This document shows positions 27,772 to 36,572 of a stretch of DNA of 64,000 nt, one piece after another; position 1 is the stretch's first letter; each line of letters starts with the position of its first letter. The stretch is from Mucilaginibacter rubeus (lineage in GTDB: Bacteria > Bacteroidota > Bacteroidia > Sphingobacteriales > Sphingobacteriaceae). Both the position numbers and the translations under genes were made by a program. Location: the NCBI RefSeq assembly GCF_003286415.2, contig NZ_CP043450.1, positions 3,410,001 to 3,474,000 on the forward strand, written 5' to 3'. A model generated the notes under the pieces. That model ran no database searches, was not told where the DNA came from, and saw only the letters and a list, made by a program, of their open reading frames with translations.

Positions 27772-29724
27772 ATGATATACCTCAAAAATTTATTATTCCA
27801 GGAAAAATTCCATTCAAGATGGCTGATCCTGGTAATTGACCTAATGGTGGTTTTGTTATCATTATGGACATCCTTATATTTTAAAAACCGGCTCCAGTTT
27901 GATCCCATCAGTCTTTATTACATGATGTTTTACTGCGCCAACGCGGTATTGGTTTTTATGATAATGAAGATACATACCTGCATTATCCGGTATTCAAACA
28001 CAAGGGACATGATGCGGATATTGATAACCGTGCTGGCAAGCAATATTACGTTCTTGTTGCTTTATAACCTGTTCTTTACTTTCTACCTTAAAATAGATGT
28101 AAGGGGCCTGGTGGATGTACTTCTGATCAACTTTTTCATCACCTCATCCATGCTGATGTGTATGCGTATTATTATCAAGGATGTGTTTAAATTCATTGAA
28201 GCCACAAGTTACAAAGTTGAAAAAGAAAACGTGCTGATCTATGGTTCAAACGAACCGTCTATCCTGATCAAAAATGCCCTCGAAGCCCAAAAAGGTTTTA
28301 TGCTGAATGTTCAGGGATTTATTGACAATGGTGTTGACCGGGTATCAAAAATCATTGAACAAAAGCGGGTTTACCCAATAAAATCAATTGAAAGCTTAAA
28401 AAAACGCTTTGATATTAAATCATTATTGATAACCGCTGAAGACATAAAAGTCGACGGAAAAAGAGAAGCGGTTGAAAAATGTATTGAACTGGGCATAAAA
28501 GTTATTGTTGTGCCTTCATCAGATCAATGGATTAACGGGAAACCTAATTTAAACCAGTTTCAGGATTTAAAAATTGAAGACCTGCTTGAGCGAAAACCCA
28601 TAAAAATCTGTAACGAACATATATTAGGCGAAATAAAAGGCAAACGTATCCTGATTACCGGAGCCGCAGGTTCGATAGGGTCAGAACTGGTAAGGCAAGT
28701 GTTGATGTACAACCCGGAGTTTGTAGTATTGTGTGACAGGGCCGAAACCCCGCTGCATGATATACAAATGGAAATTGAAGATGGACTTTACGGCAACCGC
28801 ACCCGAATTTTTATTGCAGATATCCAAAACACTGGCCGGATAAATACGCTGTTTAATACGTACAGACCTCAGATTGTTTTTCATGCCGCGGCATATAAAC
28901 ATGTACCTATGATGGAAAACAACCCTACCGAGGCTATTTTAACCAATGTATGGGGTACAAAAAACCTGGCTGATATATCCATTGAATATAAGGTTGAAAA
29001 ATTTGTAATGATATCAACCGATAAGGCGGTACGCCCTACCAACATCATGGGCGCTTCAAAACGCATTGCCGAAATGTATATTCAATCGTTAAACAACCTG
29101 TTGTTTGAGGATCATTTTTTTAATAGCGATCCTGCAAAGGGCAATCAAACCAGGTTTATCACAACCCGTTTTGGCAATGTTCTTGGTTCTAACGGATCTG
29201 TTATTCCTCGTTTCAAAGCGCAAATTGAAAAAGGCGGACCTGTTACCGTTACCCATCCGGATATTACAAGGTATTTTATGACAATCCCCGAAGCTGTGCA
29301 GCTGGTACTTGAGGCCGAGGTAATGGGTAAAGGCGGCGAAATATTCTTGTTTGATATGGGCGAACCGGTGAAAATTGCCGATCTGGCAGCCAATATGATC
29401 AAGATGGCCGGCCTTGTACCCGGAAAAGACATACAAATTGTTTACACAGGTCTTCGCCCCGGCGAAAAGTTATATGAAGAACTATTAAATGCCGAGGAAG
29501 AGGTTATACCCACATATAATAAGGATATTAAGATTTCCAAAAATATCCCCGTTAGTTACACTAAAATCAACAATTTAATAAAAGATCTGTTAGAGCTTAA
29601 CCTGCACAACGAGGTTGATTTAATGGTTTCGAAAATGAAAACGATACTACCAGATTATATCAGCAATAATTCGCAGTATGAGAAGCTCGATATAAAACTG
29701 ATTGATAAGCACATGGTCAACTGA
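27772..29724 (+). CDS. Membrane-bound nucleotide-sugar 4,6-dehydratase (CapD/WbpM-like)
   Basis: A 650-residue protein with four N-terminal helices (about residues 15-130), a first Rossmann-like CoA-binding part (NVLIYGSNEPSILIKNAL) and the catalytic domain (RILITGAAGSIGSELVRQVL). The active-site stretch is STDKAVRPTNIMGASKRIAEM, with Met in place of the usual Tyr before xxxK, as in WbpM-type large dehydratases. It turns UDP-GlcNAc into a 4-keto-6-deoxy sugar for FucNAc, QuiNAc or bacillosamine. Last gene of the locus; its product is a likely substrate for the aminotransferases. Confidence 0.93.
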   Translation: MIYLKNLLFQEKFHSRWLILVIDLMVVLLSLWTSLYFKNRLQFDPISLYYMMFYCANAVLVFMIMKIHTCIIRYSNTRDMMRILITVLASNITFLLLYNLFFTFYLKIDVRGLVDVLLINFFITSSMLMCMRIIIKDVFKFIEATSYKVEKENVLIYGSNEPSILIKNALEAQKGFMLNVQGFIDNGVDRVSKIIEQKRVYPIKSIESLKKRFDIKSLLITAEDIKVDGKREAVEKCIELGIKVIVVPSSDQWINGKPNLNQFQDLKIEDLLERKPIKICNEHILGEIKGKRILITGAAGSIGSELVRQVLMYNPEFVVLCDRAETPLHDIQMEIEDGLYGNRTRIFIADIQNTGRINTLFNTYRPQIVFHAAAYKHVPMMENNPTEAILTNVWGTKNLADISIEYKVEKFVMISTDKAVRPTNIMGASKRIAEMYIQSLNNLLFEDHFFNSDPAKGNQTRFITTRFGNVLGSNGSVIPRFKAQIEKGGPVTVTHPDITRYFMTIPEAVQLVLEAEVMGKGGEIFLFDMGEPVKIADLAANMIKMAGLVPGKDIQIVYTGLRPGEKLYEELLNAEEEVIPTYNKDIKISKNIPVSYTKINNLIKDLLELNLHNEVDLMVSKMKTILPDYISNNSQYEKLDIKLIDKHMVN

Positions 29725-29767
29725 TTTTTTGTAATTTTTATATTACCAATATCTAATGTTATCAATA

Positions 29768-29838
29768 ATAATTTGCAGATTTAAGCAAATTATAACCTAA
29801 AGACTCATCTGCCTAAAAGATGGGCAAAGCCGATGAGT
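29768..29838 (+). promoter_or_regulatory. Two consecutive hairpins, terminator-like, between the locus end and the PAS regulator
   Basis: Hairpin 1: ATAATTTGC (29768-29776) pairs perfectly with GCAAATTAT (29785-29793). Hairpin 2: ACTCATC (29803-29809) pairs with GATGAGT (29832-29838) around an inner TGCC/GGCA pair (29810-29813 and 29823-29826), then AATATTTTTT. The second is probably the terminator of the polysaccharide operon, or both form a 5' leader for the regulator gene that starts at 29862. No known riboswitch consensus was recognised. Confidence 0.55.
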
Positions 29839-29861
29839 AATATTTTTTAAGAGGGAATCTT

Positions 29862-31349
29862 ATGTCCTTTGACCTGAATTCTGATTTTTTTGAGATTGCA
29901 TTCAACGTGTCCGAGCACACAGAGGCTATGCTTGCTTATTGGGATAAAAACCTGATTTGCCGGTATGCCAATAAAGCTACGGCCGATTGGTTTGGCATTA
30001 CGCCAGACCATATGATCAATAAATCGCACCTTTCAGAAATTTTAGGAAGTTTATTTGATGCACAAACGCCATACATCAATGCGGCATTAGATGGAAAAAT
30101 ACAGGTTTTTGACCAGGTGATCCATCTGTATTCAGGTAAAGCTAAAAATGTGCGGGTAACTTATCATCCCGACTATGTAGATGGTAAAGTAAAAGGTTTT
30201 TACGCACATATGGCTGATATCAGCCCATTAAATAACCACCAGGCTGATGAAGAAACAGGAATTGAGCTACCGGAATTTTTAACGCAGAATGATCAGCTAC
30301 TCGAAAACGTTGCTAAAACGTTAAATGAAAACCTGTTTACCGGCTTTCCAAGCATATCAGCCCTTGCAAAAAAACATTTCGTATCAGAGTCAAAACTAAA
30401 ACGGGATTTTAAGCAGAGTTTCGGAAGAACAATTTTTTCCTATTACCGGTACCTGCAAATGGAGATAGCCGACAGGTATATCCGGGAAAAGCGCTGCAAT
30501 AAAAACCAGATGGCAGTAATGCTTAATTTCTCGAACCCGTCAAATTTTTCGGCATGCTATCATAAATATCTGGAAGAGAAATTGGCAGATCAGGAAATTA
30601 ATGAACCTAAAAAGGAAAATATTAATCATTATACAACGCTGATTGATGATGCTCCGATAACGATTGCTATGTTTGATACGGAGATGCAATTTATAGCTGC
30701 TTCAAAAAGCTGGGTTACTGAATACAATCTTCAGAATATAAATTTCATAGGAAAAAGCATTTATGAAATATTACCCGACACAAAAAAGAAATGCGAGAAA
30801 CAACATCTTCATTGTTTAAAGGGTAATATTTATCAGTGCGATGGCTTGTTACTTAAAAAGAACAATGGTGTTCGCAGCTGGTTAAAATGGAATATTTATC
30901 CGTGGTTCAATCAATCTGGGGCGGTTAGCGGTTTATGTGTACATACCGAAGATATTTCAAAAGTTAAGGCTATTGAAAAAGAAAATGAACGAGCCGCAAA
31001 ACTTTTAAAAAGGGCTGATACCTTCTCGAAAATAGGCACCTGGACCAGGGATATGATTACGCATACCACCCAGTGGGATAAGGTTATACAAAATATTCTT
31101 GAACTACCTGATCATTTTGTACCCGATATAAAAGCAGCCTGGAGATTTGTAAAAAAAGGTAAAAGCCAAATTCTGATTAAAACAGCTTTAAAAAATTCAT
31201 TAAGGTACGGAACTCCTTTCGACATTGAAGTTGAAATGATAACCGCCTGCGGTAATTCAAGACGAGTTAGGATTATAGGATATCCCGAGCTTCAAAATAA
31301 CAAGTGCAAAAAGTTATCAGGAATACTTTTTGACGTTACTCCAGTTTGA
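29862..31349 (+). CDS. Regulator with PAS-AraC(HTH)-PAS-PAS layout
   Basis: A 495-residue soluble protein. Residues about 1-115 form a PAS domain (MLAYWDKNLICRYANKATADWFG ends the first strand set; VTYHPDYVDGKVKGFYAHMADIS closes it). Residues about 145-235 form an AraC-type HTH pair (ISALAKKHFVSESKLKRDFK, FGRTIFSYYRYLQMEIADRY, NPSNFSACYHKYLEEK). Residues about 255-370 are a second PAS (TIAMFDTEMQFIAASKSWV) and about 385-493 a third, PAS_3-like, one ending GILFDVTPV. There is no kinase or output domain after it, so DNA binding is presumably controlled by sensors on both sides. An AraC domain normally sits at a protein end. Confidence 0.8.
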   Translation: MSFDLNSDFFEIAFNVSEHTEAMLAYWDKNLICRYANKATADWFGITPDHMINKSHLSEILGSLFDAQTPYINAALDGKIQVFDQVIHLYSGKAKNVRVTYHPDYVDGKVKGFYAHMADISPLNNHQADEETGIELPEFLTQNDQLLENVAKTLNENLFTGFPSISALAKKHFVSESKLKRDFKQSFGRTIFSYYRYLQMEIADRYIREKRCNKNQMAVMLNFSNPSNFSACYHKYLEEKLADQEINEPKKENINHYTTLIDDAPITIAMFDTEMQFIAASKSWVTEYNLQNINFIGKSIYEILPDTKKKCEKQHLHCLKGNIYQCDGLLLKKNNGVRSWLKWNIYPWFNQSGAVSGLCVHTEDISKVKAIEKENERAAKLLKRADTFSKIGTWTRDMITHTTQWDKVIQNILELPDHFVPDIKAAWRFVKKGKSQILIKTALKNSLRYGTPFDIEVEMITACGNSRRVRIIGYPELQNNKCKKLSGILFDVTPV

Positions 31350-31943
31350 TTATAAAAACCAATCATTATTTAATACAAGTGCTTAATTACCCGCCATCCA
31401 TTACCATATAAAAAACTTTTTAGCTATTTGGTGAATCTTACGAATTAATGAACCTTTGCAATTACACAATCAGTATTTTATCTTATTTTGAAATTACTTA
31501 CACCTTAAAGAAATACGGATAACGTATGAATATATTCGATCTGTAACAGTTTAATAACTTAACTATCACTCACAAAAAAAATGCACAAAATGGATAGACG
31601 AAAGACACTTTATAGCTGATAGGTGTCAAAAAGCATTGATCAGCGCCTTTTACAGGTATAATTTGACCTTTTATAGGTTGAAATAAGAATAGAAGTATAC
31701 ATATTTTTATTACGTAAACATCAAATCAAAAGTTTCAAAAAAATTACAATTTGTTTACCAGGGTAGAAAAGTAGGGAAAGAAATATTAAACCAATGGACA
31801 ACCTAAACCTAATATCATGACTCAAAAAAACCAAATTGGATATTTATGGCCATAAATATCTGCAAGTAACCCTGCAATTTAATATAACCTAAATTACATA
31901 TGCTAACCAACTAAAAATTGACAACCTAATCGAATCCAATCTT
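31350..31943 (+). promoter_or_regulatory. 594-base gene-free regulatory region before the HTH gene
   Basis: AT-rich, without a convincing ORF. It holds ACTTTATAGCTGATAGG (31607-31623) flanked by GACAC/GTGTC arms (31604-31627), CCTTTTACAGG (31646-31656) and CCTTTTATAGG (31667-31677) exactly 21 bases apart, and a 22-base perfect palindrome at 31839-31860. These lie 84-340 bases before the HTH gene. This looks like a complex operator region, perhaps with autoregulation; no promoter was fixed. Confidence 0.5.
31839..31860 (+). promoter_or_regulatory. 22-base perfect palindrome (operator candidate)
   Basis: Half site GATATTTATGG followed directly by its reverse complement, centred between 31849 and 31850, 84 bases before the HTH gene start. 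Such length is unlikely by chance and suits a symmetrical dimer site. Confidence 0.6.
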
Positions 31944-32381
31944 ATGCACAGCAAAGTTTATTACCCAGTTAGCTCATATATCAATAATGATCAAAGATCT
32001 ATTGGTATTAATGACACTCAAGATTTACATTTTGGTAAAATTGTAGAGCGAATTGTGAGGCGTGACCACATGGGAATAAGTGAAATCGCCCGGAAACTGA
32101 ATGTTAGCCGCCGAACCTTGTATAATTGGTTCAACACAAAGAGGCTAAGCTTTGATATCATTTGCCAGATAGGCATTGTTATAGAGCATGATTTTTCAAA
32201 AGAATTTCCGAATGAATTTGCCATGAGGTTTAATTCACAAAGTGCCGAAAAGGATATTGAAACTCATGAGGCAAAAGATGCCCCTCTTGATGCAATATAC
32301 TATTGGATGGACAAATATATCAAGCTACTTGAAAAATTCAACGAAGCTTTACGCAATGAAAACACAGTAAAACTTGATTGA
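31944..32381 (+). CDS. Small helix-turn-helix DNA-binding protein
   Basis: A 145-residue protein. Residues about 35-90 form an HTH: RDHMGISEIARKLNVSRRTLYNWFNTKR, followed by a helix pair LSFDIICQIGIVIEHDFSKEFP. The C-terminal 45 residues are polar and end in a helix (AIYYWMDKYIKLLEKFNEAL) that could dimerise. No sensor domain is present. It lies alone between long non-coding stretches, after the PAS regulator and before the MBOAT gene. Its target is unknown; the palindrome and CTTTTAYAGG boxes upstream suggest it controls itself. Confidence 0.8.
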   Translation: MHSKVYYPVSSYINNDQRSIGINDTQDLHFGKIVERIVRRDHMGISEIARKLNVSRRTLYNWFNTKRLSFDIICQIGIVIEHDFSKEFPNEFAMRFNSQSAEKDIETHEAKDAPLDAIYYWMDKYIKLLEKFNEALRNENTVKLD

Positions 32382-32540
32382 TAATCACCTGCTTTTTAAT
32401 CATTTAAATATTGACAAAAACATACTTTCCCTTTTAACGCACCAATAAGTTAGCCGCTATAAAAGCAGCCGGCTTATTGCTGCTTTCGTTAATACATCTA
32501 CCCCCTCCAGCGCCCTGCCTCTGCAGATTTTTCTTAAACA

Positions 32541-32557
32541 CCCCTTTTAGCTGATCC
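32541..32557 (+). promoter_or_regulatory. CCCCTTTTAGCTGATCC box before the MBOAT gene
   Basis: Matches the TTTATAGCTGAT core seen at 31610 in 10 or more positions and lies 16 bases before the MBOAT start codon. It may be a regulator site common to both genes; the match is by eye and could be chance. Confidence 0.3.
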
Positions 32558-32573
32558 AATAATTTCATGTACC

Positions 32574-34025
32574 ATGCTTTTCAATTCGTTTGGGTTCGGA
32601 ATATTTCTGATCGTAGTATTCGCGCTTTATTGGTTTGTATTTAACCAAAAATTACAGCAACAAAACTTATTGTTGATGGCGGCAAGCTATTTTTTTTATG
32701 CTTGCTGGGATTGGCGTTTTTTGTTTTTATTGATATTTTCAACCCTGCTGGATTATTTTACCGGGCTAAAAATGTACGAGGCAAAAAACCAGAGGCTCAA
32801 AACCTTTTGGCTTTGGTTAAGCATAACAATAAACCTGGGCTTTTTAGGCGTTTTTAAATATTATAACTTCTTCGCAGCTTCACTTGCCTCAGTATGCGCG
32901 GATATCGGCATTCATTTAAGTCCGTTTACGCTTAATGTTATCCTGCCTGTCGGGATTTCCTTTTATACCTTCCACGGCTTATCATATGTAATTGACGTTT
33001 ATAAAGGCCGTATTAAAGCCGAGCGAAACTTTATCGACTATTCATTATTCGTAAGCTTTTTTCCGCTTTTAGTAGCCGGCCCTATTGAGCGTGCCACACA
33101 CTTGCTGCCTCAGGTAAAAGCACCAAGAAAATTTGATTACCAGGAAGCCATTAACGGCCTAAGACAAATACTTTGGGGCCTGTTTAAAAAAGCTGTCATA
33201 GCCGATCAATGCGCCGACTACGCCAACCTGATATTTGCCAACAGCGCCCACTATTCGGGAAGTACGCTGGTTTTAGGCGCTATATTTTTTGCGTTCCAGA
33301 TCTATTGCGATTTTTCGGGCTATTCAGACATGGCCCTGGGCATTGCCAGGCTTTTCGGATTCGAACTGCTCAGAAACTTTGCATTCCCTTATTTTTCGCG
33401 GGATATGGCCGAGTTTTGGCGCCGGTGGCATATCTCGTTATCATCATGGTTCAGAGATTATTTGTACATACCACTTGGGGGCAGCAAAACCGGAACCTGG
33501 CTCAAGGTACGCAACACCTTAATAATTTTCCTGGTGAGTGGCTTCTGGCATGGTGCCAATTGGACGTTTATTATCTGGGGGCTTCTGAACGCGTTATTCA
33601 TCCTGCCCTCTATCCTGCTAAAAACCAACCGCAATCACCTCGAAATTGTAGCTAAGGGCAAGGCATTACCAACACCCCGCGAATTTATACAAATGGTGAT
33701 CACGTTTATACAGGTTATTTTTGCGTGGATCTTTTTCAGGGCCGATAGTGTTACACAAGCGTTTAAATACATTGGCGGCATTTTCTCAAAATCACTCTTC
33801 TCGGTACCTGAATTGGATGTTAGCAAAGAGCAGCTACTTGAAGTTATCCTCCTTATTATCACCTTTATTATAGTGGAGTGGCAAGGCCGGGAAAGCCAGT
33901 ATGCTATAGAAAAATTAACCTGGCTAAGGAAACGAGGCTACAGATTAGCATTTTATTACACACTAATTATCGTGATATTTTTATTTACAGGTAAAGAGCA
34001 GCAGTTTATTTATTTTCAGTTTTAA
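32574..34025 (+). CDS. MBOAT family O-acyltransferase (AlgI-like)
   Basis: A 483-residue membrane protein with about ten helices. FNSFGFGIFLIVVFALYWFVF, YFFYACWDWRFLFLLIFSTLLDYF, LPVGISFYTFHGLSYVIDVYKG and the signature FAFPYFSRDMAEFWRRWHISLSSWFRDYLYIPLGGS are those of AlgI/PatA/DltB-type acyltransferases; the catalytic His is in FLVSGFWHGANWTF. It passes acyl groups, usually acetyl, across the membrane for polysaccharide modification. The SGNH-like partner begins 3 bases after its stop. Confidence 0.93.
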   Translation: MLFNSFGFGIFLIVVFALYWFVFNQKLQQQNLLLMAASYFFYACWDWRFLFLLIFSTLLDYFTGLKMYEAKNQRLKTFWLWLSITINLGFLGVFKYYNFFAASLASVCADIGIHLSPFTLNVILPVGISFYTFHGLSYVIDVYKGRIKAERNFIDYSLFVSFFPLLVAGPIERATHLLPQVKAPRKFDYQEAINGLRQILWGLFKKAVIADQCADYANLIFANSAHYSGSTLVLGAIFFAFQIYCDFSGYSDMALGIARLFGFELLRNFAFPYFSRDMAEFWRRWHISLSSWFRDYLYIPLGGSKTGTWLKVRNTLIIFLVSGFWHGANWTFIIWGLLNALFILPSILLKTNRNHLEIVAKGKALPTPREFIQMVITFIQVIFAWIFFRADSVTQAFKYIGGIFSKSLFSVPELDVSKEQLLEVILLIITFIIVEWQGRESQYAIEKLTWLRKRGYRLAFYYTLIIVIFLFTGKEQQFIYFQF

Positions 34026-34028
34026 GCC

Positions 34029-34982
34029 ATGCACCGCTTTGTAATTAAAACCGTAACATTTGCCTCTGCGGGCTGTCTGCTTGTATTGGCTATAGCCCTA
34101 ATTCCGGGCTATATGGTAAGTAAGTTTTCAAAATTCAGCATAAAAAAAGACAACACCATTGTAATCTTCGGTCACTCGCATTCTGAGTGTGCTTATGATG
34201 ATACGCTTATACCCAAACTTACCAATCTTTCGCATTCTGCCGAATCTTATTTTTACACCTTTCAAAAAGTAAAAAAGTACCTGTCGCAAAACCCGCAGAT
34301 CACAACTGTTCTAATTGAATTTTCAAATAACCAAATTGCTCCTAAAATGGACGACTGGACATGGGGGTATACCTATATGTCGAACATGTTCCCGCAATAT
34401 GCGTCGTTCATGGGAGTATCGGATTTTAAACTGCTGGCCCAACACAATTCAAAATACTTTATGAATTGTATAGGCATAGCTGCCCGTAGCAATCTTATTA
34501 AGGCTATTTCATTTAACTATAATTACACCGGAAAAACGGGAGGTTATTTTAAAATAGAAGGTACTAAACCCTTACCCTCAATTAATCCCGCAGGGCAACA
34601 TGTTAAAGCCTCACCAAACGAAAGCACCATTTCGGCAACTAATATTCAATACCTGAGGAAAATAGTAGATTATTGCAATGGCATGCACAAAAACGTTTTC
34701 CTGATCAGAAGCCCCCAGCACCCATTGTATGAATTCAGAAGTAATGAGGCCGAATTTTCATTGATCCGTCAACGTTACTTCAGTGATATAAAATTTCTTG
34801 ACTTCAATAACTTTCCGCTAAAAAATGATGAGTTTGCCGATTTTGGGCATTTAAATTATAAAGGAGCTATAAAATATTCGACATTCATAAAGCAACAGAT
34901 CATGAACGGAATGCTTGCTTCTCCCCCGGCACATTCCTTAAAATCGTTTGAAAACAAGCAGTTGGTAACCTTTAATCACTAA
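34029..34982 (+). CDS. SGNH-like periplasmic protein, probable partner of the MBOAT acyltransferase
   Basis: A 317-residue protein with one N-terminal membrane segment (TFASAGCLLVLAIALIPGYMV). FGHSHSECAYDDTLIP gives the Ser of an SGNH fold in the GxSxS position and EFADFGHLNYKGAIKYS gives the Asp/His pair near the C-terminus. Similar proteins (AlgJ/AlgX/PatB types) accept the acyl group from the MBOAT protein and put it on the polymer. Three-base spacing from the MBOAT gene supports joint action. Exact subfamily not recognised. Confidence 0.75.
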   Translation: MHRFVIKTVTFASAGCLLVLAIALIPGYMVSKFSKFSIKKDNTIVIFGHSHSECAYDDTLIPKLTNLSHSAESYFYTFQKVKKYLSQNPQITTVLIEFSNNQIAPKMDDWTWGYTYMSNMFPQYASFMGVSDFKLLAQHNSKYFMNCIGIAARSNLIKAISFNYNYTGKTGGYFKIEGTKPLPSINPAGQHVKASPNESTISATNIQYLRKIVDYCNGMHKNVFLIRSPQHPLYEFRSNEAEFSLIRQRYFSDIKFLDFNNFPLKNDEFADFGHLNYKGAIKYSTFIKQQIMNGMLASPPAHSLKSFENKQLVTFNH

Positions 34983-35014
34983 TAATCAACAACAAACAAC
35001 TAAACTATATTGAC

Positions 35015-35047
35015 AAGCCCGGTACAATTTGCATCGGGCTTTTTTTT
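35015..35047 (+). terminator. Rho-independent terminator after the acyltransferase pair
   Basis: AAGCCCG (35015-35021), 13-base loop, CGGGCTT (35035-35041), then T-run to 35047. Confidence 0.9.
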
Positions 35048-35200
35048 ACTCCCATCTATTATTTCATAATATATATTCTCAACCATAGCTTTTATCGCCT
35101 TTACGAAAAGTAAATCAGTAGGCTAATTAGTAATAATCAGCTGCAAATTCTAATTTTAAAACCAACCCTAAATAATCACCCTTTCATAAATCAAACCAAA

Positions 35201-36325
35201 ATGAGGCTAATTAAAATATACAATCGCCCCTTGGTATTGGGTATATTATTTTGCACGATATGGCGTGTAAACCCAACCATAGCCCAAATACCAATCCGTG
35301 ACCCGCATACCCCAGGGTATGTTACCGCTACAGAATTACCGGATGGAACCAATCCCTCGCCAAATGCAAACGGGAATTTTATTATCGGGCCTACCCATCC
35401 CCCCGCAACAGAATCAATGGTACAGGTCAACGTGCCGCAGGGCACTATATACCGGTTTACCATGAATTCGAAGGAAAGCAAAATCTATCCGGGTATCGCA
35501 AGAGAACCCAATACGTTTGGTATACCAGATCCGACTAATCCAGTTAAACTGATTGTTACAACAAGCCACCCTGCTCCCTATACCCGCCAGGTAGCGGTAT
35601 ATGTTCCTAAACAATACGTCGCCGGCACCGAAGCCCCATTCATCATTGGTACCGACGGGCCGGATGATTTGCTCTTTACGGTCTTGAACAATCTTATTGC
35701 CGAAGGAAAACTGCCTCCCATGATCGCTATATCAATTGGCAATGGTGGTGGCGACGCACAGGGGAGCCAACGCGGCCTTGAATACGATACCATGAACGGC
35801 AGATATGCAGAATTTGTTGAAACTGAAGTGCTGCCACTTGTAGAAAACAAATGCCAGGTAAAATTAACCAAAGACCCGGATGGCCGTGCCACTATGGGCG
35901 GCAGCTCCGGCGGATCATGCGCCCTCATCATGGCTTGGTTCCATCAGGAATGGTATCACAGAGTGCTCACCTATTCGGGCACCTACATTAACCAGCAATG
36001 GCCCTATAACCCGGAAACACCACATGGTGCCTGGGAATTTCATCAGCACCTTATTGCCAGAAGCCGGCCAAAGCCATTAAGAATCTGGCTGGAAGTGGGC
36101 GATCAGGACCTTCTTAATCCAAATGTAATGCGCGACGGGATGCATGACTGGGTACTTGCAAACGAAAATATGGCCAAAGAACTCGCAGCTAAAAACTATC
36201 AATATCAGTTTATTTTTGCGCGCAACGCCCATCATGTAGACAATAACGTCAGAAAACAAACACTTCCGGAAGCATTAGAATGGCTTTGGAGAGATTATCA
36301 TTCGGTAAACGCGGCAAAATTATAA
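35201..36325 (+). CDS. Secreted esterase of the enterochelin-esterase (Fes/IroE-like) alpha/beta-hydrolase group
   Basis: A 374-residue exported protein: signal peptide ending near NPTIAQ, then a short N-terminal beta domain and an esterase domain. RQVAVYVPKQYVAGTEAPFIIGTDGPD, the nucleophile elbow GRATMGGSSGGSCALIMAW (Ser in GSSGG), LEVGDQDLLNPN with the Asp, and FARNAHHVDNNVRK with the His complete the triad. It hydrolyses an ester on an unknown extracellular substrate, possibly plant-derived phenolic or acyl esters. Monocistronic between two terminators. Confidence 0.88.
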   Translation: MRLIKIYNRPLVLGILFCTIWRVNPTIAQIPIRDPHTPGYVTATELPDGTNPSPNANGNFIIGPTHPPATESMVQVNVPQGTIYRFTMNSKESKIYPGIAREPNTFGIPDPTNPVKLIVTTSHPAPYTRQVAVYVPKQYVAGTEAPFIIGTDGPDDLLFTVLNNLIAEGKLPPMIAISIGNGGGDAQGSQRGLEYDTMNGRYAEFVETEVLPLVENKCQVKLTKDPDGRATMGGSSGGSCALIMAWFHQEWYHRVLTYSGTYINQQWPYNPETPHGAWEFHQHLIARSRPKPLRIWLEVGDQDLLNPNVMRDGMHDWVLANENMAKELAAKNYQYQFIFARNAHHVDNNVRKQTLPEALEWLWRDYHSVNAAKL

Positions 36326-36358
36326 CTGAACTGATTCGTTTATAAAGTCTTATAAAAC

Positions 36359-36392
36359 AAAAAAGCTCTGACTTTCGTCAAAGCTTTTTTGT
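36359..36392. terminator. Bidirectional terminator between the esterase and the tRNA-Pro genes
   Basis: AAAAAAGCT (36359-36367) and TGAC pair with GTCA and AAGCTTTTTT (36377-36390) with a single bulge. It has A-run and T-run on both sides, so it can end the esterase transcript and the minus-strand tRNA. Confidence 0.85.
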
Positions 36393-36402
36393 TTACCGGT
36401 AG

Positions 36403-36476
36403 TCGGGATGGCAGGATTCGAACCTGCGGCCTCCACATCCCAAATGTGGCGCGATACCGGGCTACGCTACATCCCG
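36403..36476 (-). tRNA. tRNA-Pro (anticodon TGG), copy 1
   Basis: Read on the minus strand: acceptor CGGGATG/CATCCCG, D arm GCGTAGCCCGGTATCGC, anticodon stem CCACA/TGTGG with loop TTTGGGA (anticodon TGG), T arm GCAGG-TTCGAAT-CCTGC and discriminator A. CCA is not encoded. 74 bases. Confidence 0.97.
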
Positions 36477-36522
36477 TTTGGCTTTCGCCGGGTATTATGA
36501 TTCTTCCAATCAGAAAATAAAA

Positions 36523-36547
36523 CCCTCTAAACTTTCAATTTAGAGGG
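36523..36547. terminator. Hairpin between the two tRNA-Pro genes
   Basis: CCCTCTAAA (36523-36531), 7-base loop, TTTAGAGGG (36539-36547), flanked by A-run and T-run. On the minus strand it ends the upstream tRNA-Pro transcript, so each copy seems to have its own terminator. Confidence 0.85.
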
Positions 36548-36572
36548 TTTTTGACACTTGGTATCGCTTTTG

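Noticed and set aside
29803..29838. Known riboswitch (c-di-GMP or similar) because of GGGCAAAGCC
   Set aside because: The short match lacks the rest of the GEMM core and the expected helices; a terminator or plain hairpin explains it.
33209..33655. 148-codon plus-strand frame inside the MBOAT gene
   Set aside because: Overlaps the well-supported acyltransferase in another frame and shows no family resemblance.
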